From Phenylobacterium sp. Root700 (lineage in GTDB: Bacteria; Pseudomonadota; Alphaproteobacteria; Caulobacterales; Caulobacteraceae), in contig NZ_LMHT01000008.1 of NCBI RefSeq assembly GCF_001429025.1, positions 2,001 to 55,203 of the forward strand: a stretch of DNA of 53,203 nt. The letters are read 5' to 3'. The notes beneath the pieces were generated by a model. That model did no database searches. It saw nothing but the letters and a program-made list of their open reading frames with translations, and was not told the DNA's origin. Each line of letters starts with the position of its first letter. The stretch's first letter is position 1. Positions 9,007 through 18,069 of this stretch are shown here, piece by piece. The position numbers were made by a program, and so were the translations under genes.

Positions 9007-10238
9007 GGCGTGGGCGCCGGCGGCGTCTTGGCGAGTTGGGCGGCGGCGCGCCGGCTTGCGGCCAGGGCCAGGAAGATGGCGGGCGCCACGACCAGGGCGC
9101 CCATGATGAACGGTCCGTCCAGCAGGACCGGGAAGATCAGGCCCGCGCAGAACGGGCCGACCACCCGGGCCAGGGCGCCGGTGGCGTTGTTGAGGCCAAG
9201 GATCTGTCCCTGCCGATAGGGATCGGCGGTCTGGGAGATCATGGCGCTGACATTGGGCCAGGCCACCGACTGGCCGATCGCGGTCAGGCACATCAGGGCG
9301 ATGGTCACCCCGCCGCCCGGCGAGAGGGTCTGGCCGGCGGCGGCCACGACCGTCAGCCCCATGCCGATGGCCAACATCTTGCCGGGCCCATAGGTCTCCG
9401 ACAGCCGTCCGGTCAGGAAGGTCTGGGTCAGGGCGGCGGCCGCCCCGGTGAAGGCGAAGCAGACCCCGATCTCACGCGGCCCCCAGCCGAACTTGGCCTG
9501 CGACCAGAGGCCGAAGGTTGATTCGATGCCGGTGAAGGCGAAGCCGACCAGGAAGGTCAGCAGCATCAGTCGGCCGATCACGGGGTGGCCGACGGCGTCG
9601 CTGATCGCCGCCCAGCGGCTGGGCCGATGGGTGATCGCCTGGCTGCGGACCCGGCTTTCCTTGATGAACACCATGATCGCCACAACGCAGAGCGCCGCCA
9701 GGCCCGAGGCGATGAACAGCGGGATGCGGAATCCGATCGGGCCGGCGTTCGGATGGGCGAACAGCCCACCCACCATCGGGCCGAAGATCAGGCCAACGTT
9801 CCAGGCCGCGCCTTGGTACGACAGCAGGCGGGCGCGCTTTTCCGGCGGGGTGACGTCGGCGATGTAGCCCTGGACCACCGCGCCGTTGCCGGCCGCCAGC
9901 CCGCCCACCAGGCGGATCGCGAAGGCGACCCAGATATTGGGGGCGAAGGCCAGCGCCAGATAGCAGAGGCAGTTGCCGGTGATCGTCGAGATCAGCAGCG
10001 GCTTGCGGCCGTACTTGTCGGAAAGCCGCCCCCAGAAGGGTTCGCCGAAGAAGGCCCCGACCGAATAGGCCGAGAAGATCAGCGCGATCTGCCATGCCGG
10101 GGCGTCGAACGACTTGGCATAGAAGGGCAGCAACGGAACGATGATCCCGAAGCCGAGCATATTTATGAAGATGACGGCGATCAGGGACGGCGCCGCCATC
10201 GGGGACGGTGCGGCCCGCTGGGGCGCGGTGTCGGACAT
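9003..10238 (-). CDS. MFS transporter, TetA-like (first of a tandem pair)
   Basis: A 411-residue 12-helix major facilitator protein with motif A GRLSDKYGRKPLL and first-helix motif MLGFGIIVPLLPFYAKSF, typical of TetA-type antiporters. The ATG at 10238 is preferred over a TTG at 10274, although neither has a strong ribosome-binding site. It precedes its paralogue in an overlapping pair, best explained by local duplication. The downstream copy may form a heteromer or have a different substrate; neither is shown by sequence. Confidence 0.9.
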   Translation of the reverse strand: MSDTAPQRAAPSPMAAPSLIAVIFINMLGFGIIVPLLPFYAKSFDAPAWQIALIFSAYSVGAFFGEPFWGRLSDKYGRKPLLISTITGNCLCYLALAFAPNIWVAFAIRLVGGLAAGNGAVVQGYIADVTPPEKRARLLSYQGAAWNVGLIFGPMVGGLFAHPNAGPIGFRIPLFIASGLAALCVVAIMVFIKESRVRSQAITHRPSRWAAISDAVGHPVIGRLMLLTFLVGFAFTGIESTFGLWSQAKFGWGPREIGVCFAFTGAAAALTQTFLTGRLSETYGPGKMLAIGMGLTVVAAAGQTLSPGGGVTIALMCLTAIGQSVAWPNVSAMISQTADPYRQGQILGLNNATGALARVVGPFCAGLIFPVLLDGPFIMGALVVAPAIFLALAASRRAAAQLAKTPPAPTP

Positions 10239-10351
10239 GTGAACGCTGTTAAGCGGAGCTGCGGCGCGCCGCAAGCCCGAGTGCTGGGGTCGGTTGTTTG
10301 TCGCGCGGCACTGCGGCTCCTAGGTCGCAGTATGGACCCGAAGGCGGCGGC

Positions 10352-12028
10352 CTATGGAGCCGAGAGTGCGGGTTTCAGGATCGTGAATGGGGCGTCGGCG
10401 TGCGCCACCTCTCCATCGACCAGGGTGAGCAGGCTGCGCGTGGCGGGCAGGGCGTCCAGCGGGACGACCAAGATGTCCTGGGAAAGCACCGCGAGGTCCG
10501 CGGCCATCCCGACCGCGATCCGTCCCTTCTCCAACTCCGCCCGTTCGGCGAAGGCTCCGCCGGAGGTGTAGGCGGCCAGCGCCTGTTCGCGGTCGAGGGC
10601 CTCGCCGGGGGCGGTCGGGTGGATGACCGCCAGCATGATGTTGAGGAAGGGGTTGGCCGGCGGGCCTCCGGCGTCGGAGCCGAGCGCAAGGGGTACGCCG
10701 GCGGCGAGGAGCGACTTGAGAGGCAAGAATGCGGGCGCGCGCGAACCGAGGCGCGCGGACATCATCGGGACGCCGCGCTCGTCCGGCATCGGGTTCAGAT
10801 GCAGCGGGTTTTGCACGACGACCATGCCCAGGCGCCTGACCTGCTCGAACCTGCCGGCCGTAAGGCCGTCCCCATGCTCGACGCGCACCCGGCGCTGCAC
10901 CCAGGTCGCGGGGGGCGCGGCCGCCTCCATCGCGTCCATCAGCCGGGCAAGCTCGGCGTCGCCGACTACATGCAGCGCCGCCTGTTGGCCCGGATGGGCG
11001 AGGATGCCGGCCAACAGGGCATGGAGCTGATCGTCCGTGTAGTTCGAACGCCCGGACCAGCCTGGGCGGTCGGCGTAGGGCGCGCTCATGTGGGCGTCGC
11101 GCTCGATCGGCGTGGCGTCCAGCACCCATTTGATCCCGGCCGCGCGCACCCGATCAACCGGCGCCAAGGGAGCGGCGAACTGATCCCAGGCGTCGGCGAT
11201 CTGCCGATCCGGCATGGCCCAGCCGTAGAGCCGCCATTTGATGGTTGGCCGAGAGATTTTCAGCGCGGCCAATGCGTCTGGCAGCGCCTGGTTGTTCAGC
11301 ATCTGATGATAGGTGGTGACGCCCCAGCCGGCGTAGAGCGCCGCAGTGGCGCTGTAGCGGGCCGCGAAGGCCTGCGGCGGCTGAGCGGCGTCGCGGGCGC
11401 GCATCAGGCGCCACTCGGCGTTCTCGCGCACCCGGCCGTCAAGGCTTCCGTCGGCGCGGCGGCCAAACCAGCCCCCGAGCGGATCGCTCGCCGTATCTTC
11501 CACGCCCAGCGCCTTCAGCGCCGCGGAATTCAGCAGCGTTCCGTGGCCCCACCAGACCTGCAGCATGACGGGGTTGGCTGGGGCGGCTGCGTCCAGCGCC
11601 GCGCGCCAATCGCGCTGATCGTTGATCGCCAGGGGGCCGATCTCGCCGCTCACCCAGCCCGGTCCCTGGCGGGCCGCCGCCGTGATGGCGGCGATAGCCT
11701 CCTCGGGCGTCGGACCGGGCCATGGCAGGTTCGGCATGGCGGCCTGGCGCGTCGGCGCCGCAGAGCCGGCATGGCCATGAGCTTCGATCAGGCCAGGCGT
11801 CACTAGACGGCCGCCCAAGTCGATCACCGCGGCCTTGTCGCGCGCCATGGCGCGGATGGCGCCGTTCTCGCCAACGGCGGCGATCTTGCCGCCCTGGATA
11901 GCCAGCGCCTGGGCAGCCGGCTCGCCCACGCCCGTAAAGATCTTGCCGTTCACCAGATAGAGGTCGGCGGCCCAGCCGCAGCCGGGCGACAGCGCCAGAA
12001 GCGCCATGGCCGTGATAAGCACGTGCAA
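10352..12028 (-). CDS. exported YtcJ-like amidohydrolase
   Basis: A 558-residue metal-dependent hydrolase of the amidohydrolase-3 (YtcJ) group. It has a signal peptide ending near GCGWAAD, the beta-strand NGKIFTGVGEPAAQALAI, the metal motif EAHGH near residue 84, an EHGDG segment and the late metal Asp in LGSDAGGPPANPF. The substrate is unknown for the family. The best start is a TTG at 12028, with GGGAGGG about 8 bases upstream. An ATG at 12007 would shorten the signal peptide and lacks that site. It stands alone between the MFS pair and infC. Confidence 0.85.
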   Translation of the reverse strand: MHVLITAMALLALSPGCGWAADLYLVNGKIFTGVGEPAAQALAIQGGKIAAVGENGAIRAMARDKAAVIDLGGRLVTPGLIEAHGHAGSAAPTRQAAMPNLPWPGPTPEEAIAAITAAARQGPGWVSGEIGPLAINDQRDWRAALDAAAPANPVMLQVWWGHGTLLNSAALKALGVEDTASDPLGGWFGRRADGSLDGRVRENAEWRLMRARDAAQPPQAFAARYSATAALYAGWGVTTYHQMLNNQALPDALAALKISRPTIKWRLYGWAMPDRQIADAWDQFAAPLAPVDRVRAAGIKWVLDATPIERDAHMSAPYADRPGWSGRSNYTDDQLHALLAGILAHPGQQAALHVVGDAELARLMDAMEAAAPPATWVQRRVRVEHGDGLTAGRFEQVRRLGMVVVQNPLHLNPMPDERGVPMMSARLGSRAPAFLPLKSLLAAGVPLALGSDAGGPPANPFLNIMLAVIHPTAPGEALDREQALAAYTSGGAFAERAELEKGRIAVGMAADLAVLSQDILVVPLDALPATRSLLTLVDGEVAHADAPFTILKPALSAP

Positions 12029-12101
12029 GACAGAGCCCTCCCGTGACGCTCGCCAGCAGGCCCTCCCGCGCGGGCAGCGTCAAGCTTGGGCGCGGCGCAC
12101 G

Positions 12102-12133
12102 AAAAAGGCGGCCACCCTGAGGGCGGCCGCCTT
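12102..12133 (-). terminator. intrinsic terminator of infC
   Basis: On the minus strand AAGGCGGCC pairs perfectly with GGCCGCCTT (9 bp, 11-base loop containing a nested CCC/GGG), followed by TTTTT in total. It lies 30 bases beyond the infC stop. It shows that infC transcription ends here and does not reach rpmI. Confidence 0.9.
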
Positions 12134-12162
12134 AATCGATTGTCAGTGGTCCTGGTCGCGCG

Positions 12163-12696
12163 TCAGCGCGGGGCCAGGATCATGATCATCTGACGGCCTT
12201 CCATGCGGGGCTCGTACTCAACCTTCGCCACCGGATCGAAGTCGGCCTTCACCTGCTGAAGCAGTTTCATGCCCAGCTCGGGGTGAGCAAGCTCGCGTCC
12301 GCGGAAGCGCAGGGTGACCTTCACCTTGTCGCCTTCTTCGAAGAAGCGATGCATCGCCTTGGCTTTGACGTCGTAGTCGTGGGTGTCGATGTTCGGGCGG
12401 AGTTTGATCTCCTTGATCTCGACGACCTTTTGCCGCTTGCGCGCTTCGTTCTTCTTCTTCTGCTCCTGGAACTTGAACTTGCCGTAGTCCAGGATCTTGC
12501 AGACGGGCGGATCCGCGTTGGGCACGATCTCGACGAGATCGAGACCTGCTTCTGCGGCGGCCTCCATGGCGGACGAAGTCGGCATCACGCCCTGCTTCTC
12601 ACCGTGCTGATCGATGAGCAGAACTTTGGGAACGCGAATGTCTTCATTGATGCGCGGTCCGTCTTTGACGGGCGGCGCCTGCATCGGGCGGCGAAT
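12163..12696 (-). CDS. infC: translation initiation factor IF-3 (AUU start)
   Basis: A 177-residue IF-3 that keeps the 30S subunit free and polices start-codon choice. The N-domain contains [18 protein letters not shown], a Lys-rich linker (about 80-95) follows, and the C-domain begins at [15 protein letters not shown]. Annotation from the first ATG (12684) would give 173 residues. However, AGGAG lies 9 bases upstream of an in-frame ATT at 12694-12696, which adds IRRP before that Met. AUU is the classical autoregulatory start of infC, discriminated against by IF-3 itself. A terminator follows the stop. Confidence 0.95.
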   Translation of the reverse strand: MRRPMQAPPVKDGPRINEDIRVPKVLLIDQHGEKQGVMPTSSAMEAAAEAGLDLVEIVPNADPPVCKILDYGKFKFQEQKKKNEARKRQKVVEIKEIKLRPNIDTHDYDVKAKAMHRFFEEGDKVKVTLRFRGRELAHPELGMKLLQQVKADFDPVAKVEYEPRMEGRQMIMILAPR

Positions 12697-12715
12697 AGGC
12701 TTTCGCTCCTAGAGC
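12694..12715 (-). promoter_or_regulatory. infC ribosome-binding site and AUU start
   Basis: Minus strand: AGGAG, then CGAAAGCCT (9 bases), then ATT. The first ATG lies 12 bases further on and would be 21 bases from the Shine-Dalgarno, too far for use. The spacing therefore selects AUU. Confidence 0.85.
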
Positions 12716-12825
12716 TGTTGTAACGGGAACGGCCGGCAGCACGAAGGCTCCGGTCGTCCCACCATATATGACGAAGGCGGACCCCCGGATCAAGCGGCGC
12801 AGCGCACTCGCTGGTCGCTATCGAC

Positions 12826-13800
12826 TCAAGCGGCCGGCAGAAGGGCGTTTGCGGCCTGTAGAACCGCCGAAACCGGGAGTTCCGCGAGGTTCTCGGCCTG
12901 GAGCACCGTTACGTGGCCGCGCGGCGCGGCCAGGGAGGGATCGGACGCGTTGGAGAACATCACCACGGTGGGCGCGCCGGTGGCTGCGGCCAGGTGCAAC
13001 GGGCCGGTGTCGTTGCCGACCACCAAGGCCGCCTTCGCGCCCAGCATCGCCACCTTGGCGAAGTCCGTGCGGCCGGTGAGGTCGCGGGCCTGGCCCACGT
13101 CGCGCTGGATCTGGCGGGCCAGGGCGCTCTCCTGCAAGCCGCCGATGATGACGATGTCGTAGCCGCGCTCGAACAGGATCCGGCCGAGCTGGCCGTAGCG
13201 TTCGGCCGGCCAGCGCTTGTCCAGCCGGTGAGCCGAACCGCCGGGGATGAACAGCGCATAGGGCCGGGGCTTCACGCCGCCGGGCACCGGGCGCAGCTGT
13301 GATGGCTTGGGCAGCACCCACGATAGGTCCGGACCCGGCGCGCTGCCGGGCTCGGTCGGGGCGTCGGGCCAGATGCCGGCGTATTTCAGCTGGTCGGCCT
13401 GGCGCTCCAGGGTGTGCATGCTGTTGCGGGCCGGGTTCTTGTGCGGCAGGGCGCAGCCGGCGGCGATCCCGGACCATTCGGGCGGGAAGGGCGCCAGCAT
13501 GTGGAAGATGCGCCCCGACTGGGCCGAGGTCTGCAGGTCGTAGACCCGGTCGTAGCGCGCCGCCTTGATGCGCCTGCGCAGTTCGACCCATTCGCCCAGT
13601 CCGGCCGGCCGGCCGTCGGTCTCCACGGCGTTGAAATAGGGGCAGGCCTTGGCCAGGCCCTCGAAGGGCGGGGTGGTCAGCAGGGTGATGTGGGCCCGCT
13701 TGTGCACCTGGCGGATCTTCTTCATCGCCGCCAGGGCCAGGACGAAGTCGCCCAGGGCCGACAGCTTGATGACCAGGATTTTTTTGATTTCGCGGGCCAT
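12826..13800 (-). CDS. glycosyltransferase family 9 (heptosyltransferase-like)
   Basis: A 324-residue GT-B enzyme of the ADP-heptose:LPS heptosyltransferase group. The N-terminus reads KKILVIKLSALGDFVLAL. The C-half has FIPGGSAHRLDKRWP and the nucleotide-sugar motif VGNDTGPLHLAAATGAPTV. It probably transfers a sugar to an LPS core or similar glycan on the cytoplasmic face of the inner membrane; the donor is not certain. Its ATG shares a base with the stop of the upstream GT4 gene (TGATG), so the pair is co-translated. Confidence 0.9.
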   Translation of the reverse strand: MAREIKKILVIKLSALGDFVLALAAMKKIRQVHKRAHITLLTTPPFEGLAKACPYFNAVETDGRPAGLGEWVELRRRIKAARYDRVYDLQTSAQSGRIFHMLAPFPPEWSGIAAGCALPHKNPARNSMHTLERQADQLKYAGIWPDAPTEPGSAPGPDLSWVLPKPSQLRPVPGGVKPRPYALFIPGGSAHRLDKRWPAERYGQLGRILFERGYDIVIIGGLQESALARQIQRDVGQARDLTGRTDFAKVAMLGAKAALVVGNDTGPLHLAAATGAPTVVMFSNASDPSLAAPRGHVTVLQAENLAELPVSAVLQAANALLPAA

Positions 13801-14978
13801 CAGGCGCTGAACCCCGAACGGCGGGCGGCCAGCACATGGCCGTAGGCCTCCAGCGTCGCCTCGCACATGGCGTCGACGGAATAGAGGCGGCGCGCGCGGT
13901 TGGCGGCGGCCTGCCCCATGGCGGCCAGGCGGGCCGGACCCATCTCGATGGCCTTGGTCATGGTCAGGGCCCAGGCGGCCGGATCGTCGACCGCGACCAG
14001 CCAACCGGTCTCGCCGGGGACCACGGTCTCGGTGGTGCCGCCGTGGTCGGAGGCCAGCACCGGCTTGCCCATCACCTGGGGTTCGACCGCCGTGCGGCCA
14101 AAGGATTCCGGCTTGGTGGTCGGCAGCATGGCGATGTCGCAAATCTGGTAGGCGGCCGGCATGTCGTCGCAATGGCCGACCACGCGGACCTGGCCGGCGA
14201 GCCCGGCCTGGACGATGGCGTTCTCGACCTCCAGCCGATATTCGGTGCGGCCCTGGTCGTCGCCGGCGAAGATGATCAGGAAGTCGTCGCGGCCCTGGGC
14301 CTTCATCTGGCGCGCGGCCTCGATGATCAGCAAGTGGCCCTTGATGCGGGTCAGGCGCCCGGCCAGCAGCAGCTTCACCCGCCGGTCCTTGGGCTCGAGG
14401 CCCCAGGCCTCGCGCAGCGCCTGGACCCGCTCGGGCGTCACCCAGCTCGGATTGAAACGCTCCAGGTCGACGCCGCGCGGAATGGAGACGATCCGCGCCG
14501 GATCGAGGCCATGCTCGGCCAGCACGTGGTCGCGGGTGTAGTTGGAATTGGCGATCACCAGGTCGCCGCGGGTCATCACCGCGTTGTACCAGCGTTTCAG
14601 CTTGTTCTTGGCGTTGTAGACGCCGTGATAGGTGGCCACGAACGGCGTCTTGGTCGCCTGGGCCGCCCACAGCGCCGAGAAAGCCGGCGCGCGGCTGCGG
14701 GCGTGGACGATGGAGACATTTTCCCGGCGGATCAGGTCGACCAGGCGCGCGGCGTTGCCCAGCATGACCAGCGGATTTTTGGTCTGGACCGGCATCTGGG
14801 CCAGGCGGGCGCCGTCGGCTTCCAGGCGCGCGGCCATCCGACCGCCACGCGTGGCGACCAGCGCCTTGCCGCCGGCGCGCACGACCGCATGGGCCACATC
14901 GATGGTGGTCTGTTCGGCCCCGCCGGTTTCGAGCTCGGGCACGACTTGCAGCAGGGTGAAGTCTGGGGGAAGCGTCAC
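13800..14978 (-). CDS. glycosyltransferase family 4
   Basis: A retaining GT-B enzyme of about 392 residues. It has the N-terminal acceptor motif ELETGGAEQTTIDVAHA, the central LLLAGRLTRIKGHLLIIEA strand and the donor-site motif TKPESFGRTAVEPQVMGKPV with the usual E-x7-E spacing. It most likely acts in LPS or another envelope polysaccharide together with the coupled GT9 gene. The start is uncertain: a GTG at 14978 gives the family-like VTLPPDF N-terminus, and a GTG at 15038 gives 20 extra residues. Neither has a good ribosome-binding site. It is divergent from a hydrolase gene. Confidence 0.9.
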   Translation of the reverse strand: MTLPPDFTLLQVVPELETGGAEQTTIDVAHAVVRAGGKALVATRGGRMAARLEADGARLAQMPVQTKNPLVMLGNAARLVDLIRRENVSIVHARSRAPAFSALWAAQATKTPFVATYHGVYNAKNKLKRWYNAVMTRGDLVIANSNYTRDHVLAEHGLDPARIVSIPRGVDLERFNPSWVTPERVQALREAWGLEPKDRRVKLLLAGRLTRIKGHLLIIEAARQMKAQGRDDFLIIFAGDDQGRTEYRLEVENAIVQAGLAGQVRVVGHCDDMPAAYQICDIAMLPTTKPESFGRTAVEPQVMGKPVLASDHGGTTETVVPGETGWLVAVDDPAAWALTMTKAIEMGPARLAAMGQAAANRARRLYSVDAMCEATLEAYGHVLAARRSGFSA

Positions 14979-15061
14979 GGGTTCTGCATAGCGTAAGCCT
15001 CGGTTTGGTAAACCCCGATGGCGTGCTGACGATGTCACATCCTCGCGTTATGAGGGCGGTC

Positions 15062-15817
15062 ATGGGCGAGACAACGGGTTTTCTGGAACGGCCGGACGGA
15101 GCGAGGATCGCCTGGCGGCGCGTGGACGGCGCCGGGCCGACCGTGGTCTGGCTGGGCGGCTTCCGGTCCGACATGGCCGGGACCAAGGCCCAGGCCCTGG
15201 CCGATTGGGCGCTGACGCGCGGCCAAGCCTATGTCCGCTTTGACTATTTCGGCCATGGAGAGTCGTCCGGCGACTTCGCCGAGGGCACGATCACCCGCTG
15301 GCGCGGGGACGCCCTGGCGGTCCTGACCGAGCTCGCCACGGGCGAGGTTGTGCTGGTCGGCTCGTCGATGGGCGGCTGGATTTCCTGCCTGGCGGCCCCG
15401 GCGATGGGCGAGCGCCTCAAGGCCCTGGTGCTGATCGCGCCCGCGCCGGACTTCACCGAGAAGCTGATGGCGCCGGAGATGACCGCCGCCGACCGCGCCG
15501 AACTGGACGCGACGGGCGTCTGGCTCCGGCCGTCCGACTATGGCGACCCCTATCCGATCACCCGGGAGCTGCTGGAGGACGGCGCGCGCTGGTCGATCCT
15601 GCCGGGGCCGGTGAACGTCGAGGCGCCCGTGCGTATCCTGCAAGGCGGCGCCGACCCCGACGTGCCTTGGCGGCACGCCCTGGAGCTGGCCCAGGCGATG
15701 CGCAGCCAGGACGTGGTCTTCACCCTGATCAAGGACGGGGATCACCGGCTGTCGCGCCCGCAGGACATCGCCCGCCTGCTCGCGGCCCTGGACGACGTGG
15801 TCGCCGGCCCCGCATGA
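15062..15817 (+). CDS. alpha/beta hydrolase
   Basis: A 251-residue serine hydrolase. The nucleophile elbow GSSMGG places Ser102, an Asp lies in GGADPDVPW and the catalytic His lies in DGDHRLSRP. The lid is small, as in carboxylesterases and thioesterases. The substrate is unknown. The ATG at 15062 is chosen for the conserved GFLERPDGARIAW beginning. The stop overlaps the chrA start as ATGA, so it is coupled to a chromate-type transporter, an association that is not obviously functional. Confidence 0.85.
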   Translation: MGETTGFLERPDGARIAWRRVDGAGPTVVWLGGFRSDMAGTKAQALADWALTRGQAYVRFDYFGHGESSGDFAEGTITRWRGDALAVLTELATGEVVLVGSSMGGWISCLAAPAMGERLKALVLIAPAPDFTEKLMAPEMTAADRAELDATGVWLRPSDYGDPYPITRELLEDGARWSILPGPVNVEAPVRILQGGADPDVPWRHALELAQAMRSQDVVFTLIKDGDHRLSRPQDIARLLAALDDVVAGPA

Positions 15818-17163
15818 CCCCAGCCACCTTGCCCAGCTTCTGGGAGGCGGCGCGGGTCTGGGCGCGGATCGGGGTTCTGAGCTTTGGCGGCCCGGCCGGG
15901 CAGATCGCCCTGATGCACAAGATGTTGGTCGAGGAACGCGGCTGGATCGGCGAGCGCCGATTCCTGCACGCCCTGAACTACTGCATGTTGCTGCCGGGGC
16001 CTGAGGCCCAGCAACTGGCCACCTATATCGGCTGGCTGATGCACCGGACGGCCGGCGGTCTGGTCGCGGGGATCTTCTTCGTGCTGCCGGGTGCGGCGGT
16101 GATGCTGGCGCTCAGCATCGCCTATGTCCTTTACGGAACCACCCCGATCGTCGCGGCCCTGTTCCTCGGCGTGAAGTCCGCCGTCCTGGCGGTGGTGGTC
16201 GAGGCGGTGCTGCGGGTCGGGCGCCGGGCCTTGAAGACCCCGGCCTCGGTGGCGATCGCCGCGGCGGCCTTCGCGGGCCTCTATGTGCTGAACATCCCCT
16301 TTCCCCTGATCATCCTGGCGGCGGGCCTGCTCGGGTGGTTTGCGCCCCAGCTGGTCTCGGCCGGCGGCCATGGCGATGAGATCAAGGACGAGCGGCCGGG
16401 ATTGGTCGATCAGATCATCGAAGCCGGCGGCGCCAGCCACCTGACGCCCTCGCGCGGGCGGGCCTTGCGGGTGCTGGCGATCTGGCTGCCGGTGTGGCTG
16501 GCCCCGGTGGCCATCCTCTACCTGATGTTCGGGGACGCCAGCGTCTGGACCAAGCTCGCCGGGTTCTTCTCGACCATGGGGGTGGTGACCTTCGGCGGCG
16601 CCTATGCGGTGCTGGCCTATGTGGCCCAGGCGGCGGTCGAGGGCTTCGGCTGGCTGAAGCCCGGAGAGATGGCCGATGGCCTGGGGTTGGCCGAGACCAC
16701 GCCGGGTCCGCTGATCATGGTGCTGCAGTTCGTGGGCTTCCTGGCGGCCTATCGCGAGGCCGGCGGCCTGCACCCGCTGCTGGCCGGGGCGCTGGGGGCG
16801 CTGCTGACCACCTGGGTGACCTTCGCGCCGTGCTTCCTGTGGATCTTCCTGGGCGCGCCCTATGTCGAGGCCCTGCGCGGCCATCGCGCCGCCGCTGCGG
16901 CGCTGGCGGCGATCACCGCGGCGGTGGTCGGGGTGATCGCCAATCTGGCCCTGTGGTTTGGCTTGCACGTGTTGTTCGGCAAGGTGAGCCAGGTCACGGT
17001 CTTCGGCGTCGGACCCGATGTGCCCAACCTGCTCAGCCTGGACTGGCGACCGGCGTTGCTGACCCTGGCGGCGATGGTCGCTATGCTGCGGTTCAAGGTC
17101 GGCATGGGGCCGACCCTGCTGGCCTGCGCGGTGGGCGGGCTGGCGCTGAGCTATCTCAGCTGA
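15814..17163 (+). CDS. chrA: ChrA-type chromate transporter
   Basis: A 449-residue long-chain CHR protein with two homologous halves. The repeat signature appears as FGGPAGQIALMHKMLVEE in the first half and FGGAYAVLAYVAQAAVE in the second, and the PGPEAQQLATYIGW and TTPGPLIMVLQFVGF motifs match the family. Such proteins export chromate by proton antiport in characterised cases; many family members are of unknown use. Translation is coupled to the preceding hydrolase. A hairpin without a T-run follows. Confidence 0.93.
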   Translation: MTPATLPSFWEAARVWARIGVLSFGGPAGQIALMHKMLVEERGWIGERRFLHALNYCMLLPGPEAQQLATYIGWLMHRTAGGLVAGIFFVLPGAAVMLALSIAYVLYGTTPIVAALFLGVKSAVLAVVVEAVLRVGRRALKTPASVAIAAAAFAGLYVLNIPFPLIILAAGLLGWFAPQLVSAGGHGDEIKDERPGLVDQIIEAGGASHLTPSRGRALRVLAIWLPVWLAPVAILYLMFGDASVWTKLAGFFSTMGVVTFGGAYAVLAYVAQAAVEGFGWLKPGEMADGLGLAETTPGPLIMVLQFVGFLAAYREAGGLHPLLAGALGALLTTWVTFAPCFLWIFLGAPYVEALRGHRAAAAALAAITAAVVGVIANLALWFGLHVLFGKVSQVTVFGVGPDVPNLLSLDWRPALLTLAAMVAMLRFKVGMGPTLLACAVGGLALSYLS

Positions 17164-17172
17164 GGTCGTTTC

Positions 17173-17192
17173 TCCTCTCCCGAGGGAGAGGG
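17173..17192. terminator. hairpin between convergent chrA and SDR gene
   Basis: CCTCTCC and GGAGAGG pair around a CGAG tetraloop (7-8 bp). There is no T-run on either strand, so it is at best a weak bidirectional terminator. Confidence 0.4.
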
Positions 17193-17200
17193 ATTTAGGT

Positions 17201-18061
17201 TCAACGCTCGCCCGCCAGGATCGCGGCGAGGCCTTCGCGGTAGGTCGGATAGGCCGGGCGCCAGCCGAGTTCGGCCTTGGCCCTGGCGTTCGAGACCCGC
17301 TTGGTCTCGGTGTAGAAGCGCCGCGCCTGGGGCGGCAGGGCCTCCAGGTCGAGAGGCTCCTCGGGCGGGACCGGCAGGCCGATCAGGCCGGCGGCATGGG
17401 CGAACACGTCGCTGTTGGACGCCGGCTCGTCGTCGCAGAGATTGTAGATCCCGCCGGCCCGGGGCTTGGCGATCGAGGCCTCAAGCCCGGCGGCGAGATC
17501 ATCGACGTGAATACGGCTGAACAGATGTTCCGGCGCTGCGACGCGCCGGGCCCGGCCGGCCCGCAGGCGGTCGAAGGCCGAGCGGCCAGGGCCGTAAATG
17601 CCGGGCAGGCGGTGGATGGTGACCGTCAGGCCCATGCCGCGGCCAACCTCCAGCCAGTCGCGCTCGGCGGCCACGCGCCGCGCGCCTTCCAGCGACTGGG
17701 CGGCCAGGCGGCTGTCTTCGAACACCCAGCCCCCGCGCCGGTCGCCATAGACGCCGGTGGTCGAGAGGTAGCCGATCCAGTCAGGGAAGGCGCCAGCCGT
17801 GGCCAGCGCCGGGACCAGCACCTGCAACGCGGGGCAGCCCTCGGGACCGGGCGGCGTGGTGATCAGGATCGCCTGGGTGTCGGCCAGTCGGGCGGCCACC
17901 GCCTCCTTGTCGAGGGCGGGAACCGGATCGATCCCGTCGGCGGCCATCTGGGCGGCGGTCGCCTCGTCGAGATAGGTCGCCGAGATGCTCCAGCCCTTGG
18001 CCGCCAGGCGCGTCGCCAGGGCGCGGCCCGCGAAGCCGTAACCGTAGACTAAGAGGCGCAT
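17201..18061 (-). CDS. NAD(P)-binding epimerase/dehydratase family protein (YeeZ-like)
   Basis: A 286-residue atypical short-chain dehydrogenase. The Rossmann motif GYGFAGRALATRL sits at the N-terminus, STTGVYGDRRGGWVFED corresponds to the YeeZ-type active-site region, and HRLPGIYGPGRSAFDRL is typical of extended SDRs. The substrate is unknown. The gene begins 8 bases after the galU stop, so the two are probably one transcript; a link to nucleotide-sugar chemistry is plausible but not shown. Confidence 0.85.
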   Translation of the reverse strand: MRLLVYGYGFAGRALATRLAAKGWSISATYLDEATAAQMAADGIDPVPALDKEAVAARLADTQAILITTPPGPEGCPALQVLVPALATAGAFPDWIGYLSTTGVYGDRRGGWVFEDSRLAAQSLEGARRVAAERDWLEVGRGMGLTVTIHRLPGIYGPGRSAFDRLRAGRARRVAAPEHLFSRIHVDDLAAGLEASIAKPRAGGIYNLCDDEPASNSDVFAHAAGLIGLPVPPEEPLDLEALPPQARRFYTETKRVSNARAKAELGWRPAYPTYREGLAAILAGER

Positions 18062-18069
18062 GGGAGCTC

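Noticed and set aside
12826..15186. One large 786-residue fused glycosyltransferase
   Set aside because: The N-terminal half of that frame is the shadow of the GT4 gene. The real GT9 begins at 13800, shown by the TGATG junction and the KKILVIKLSALGD start.
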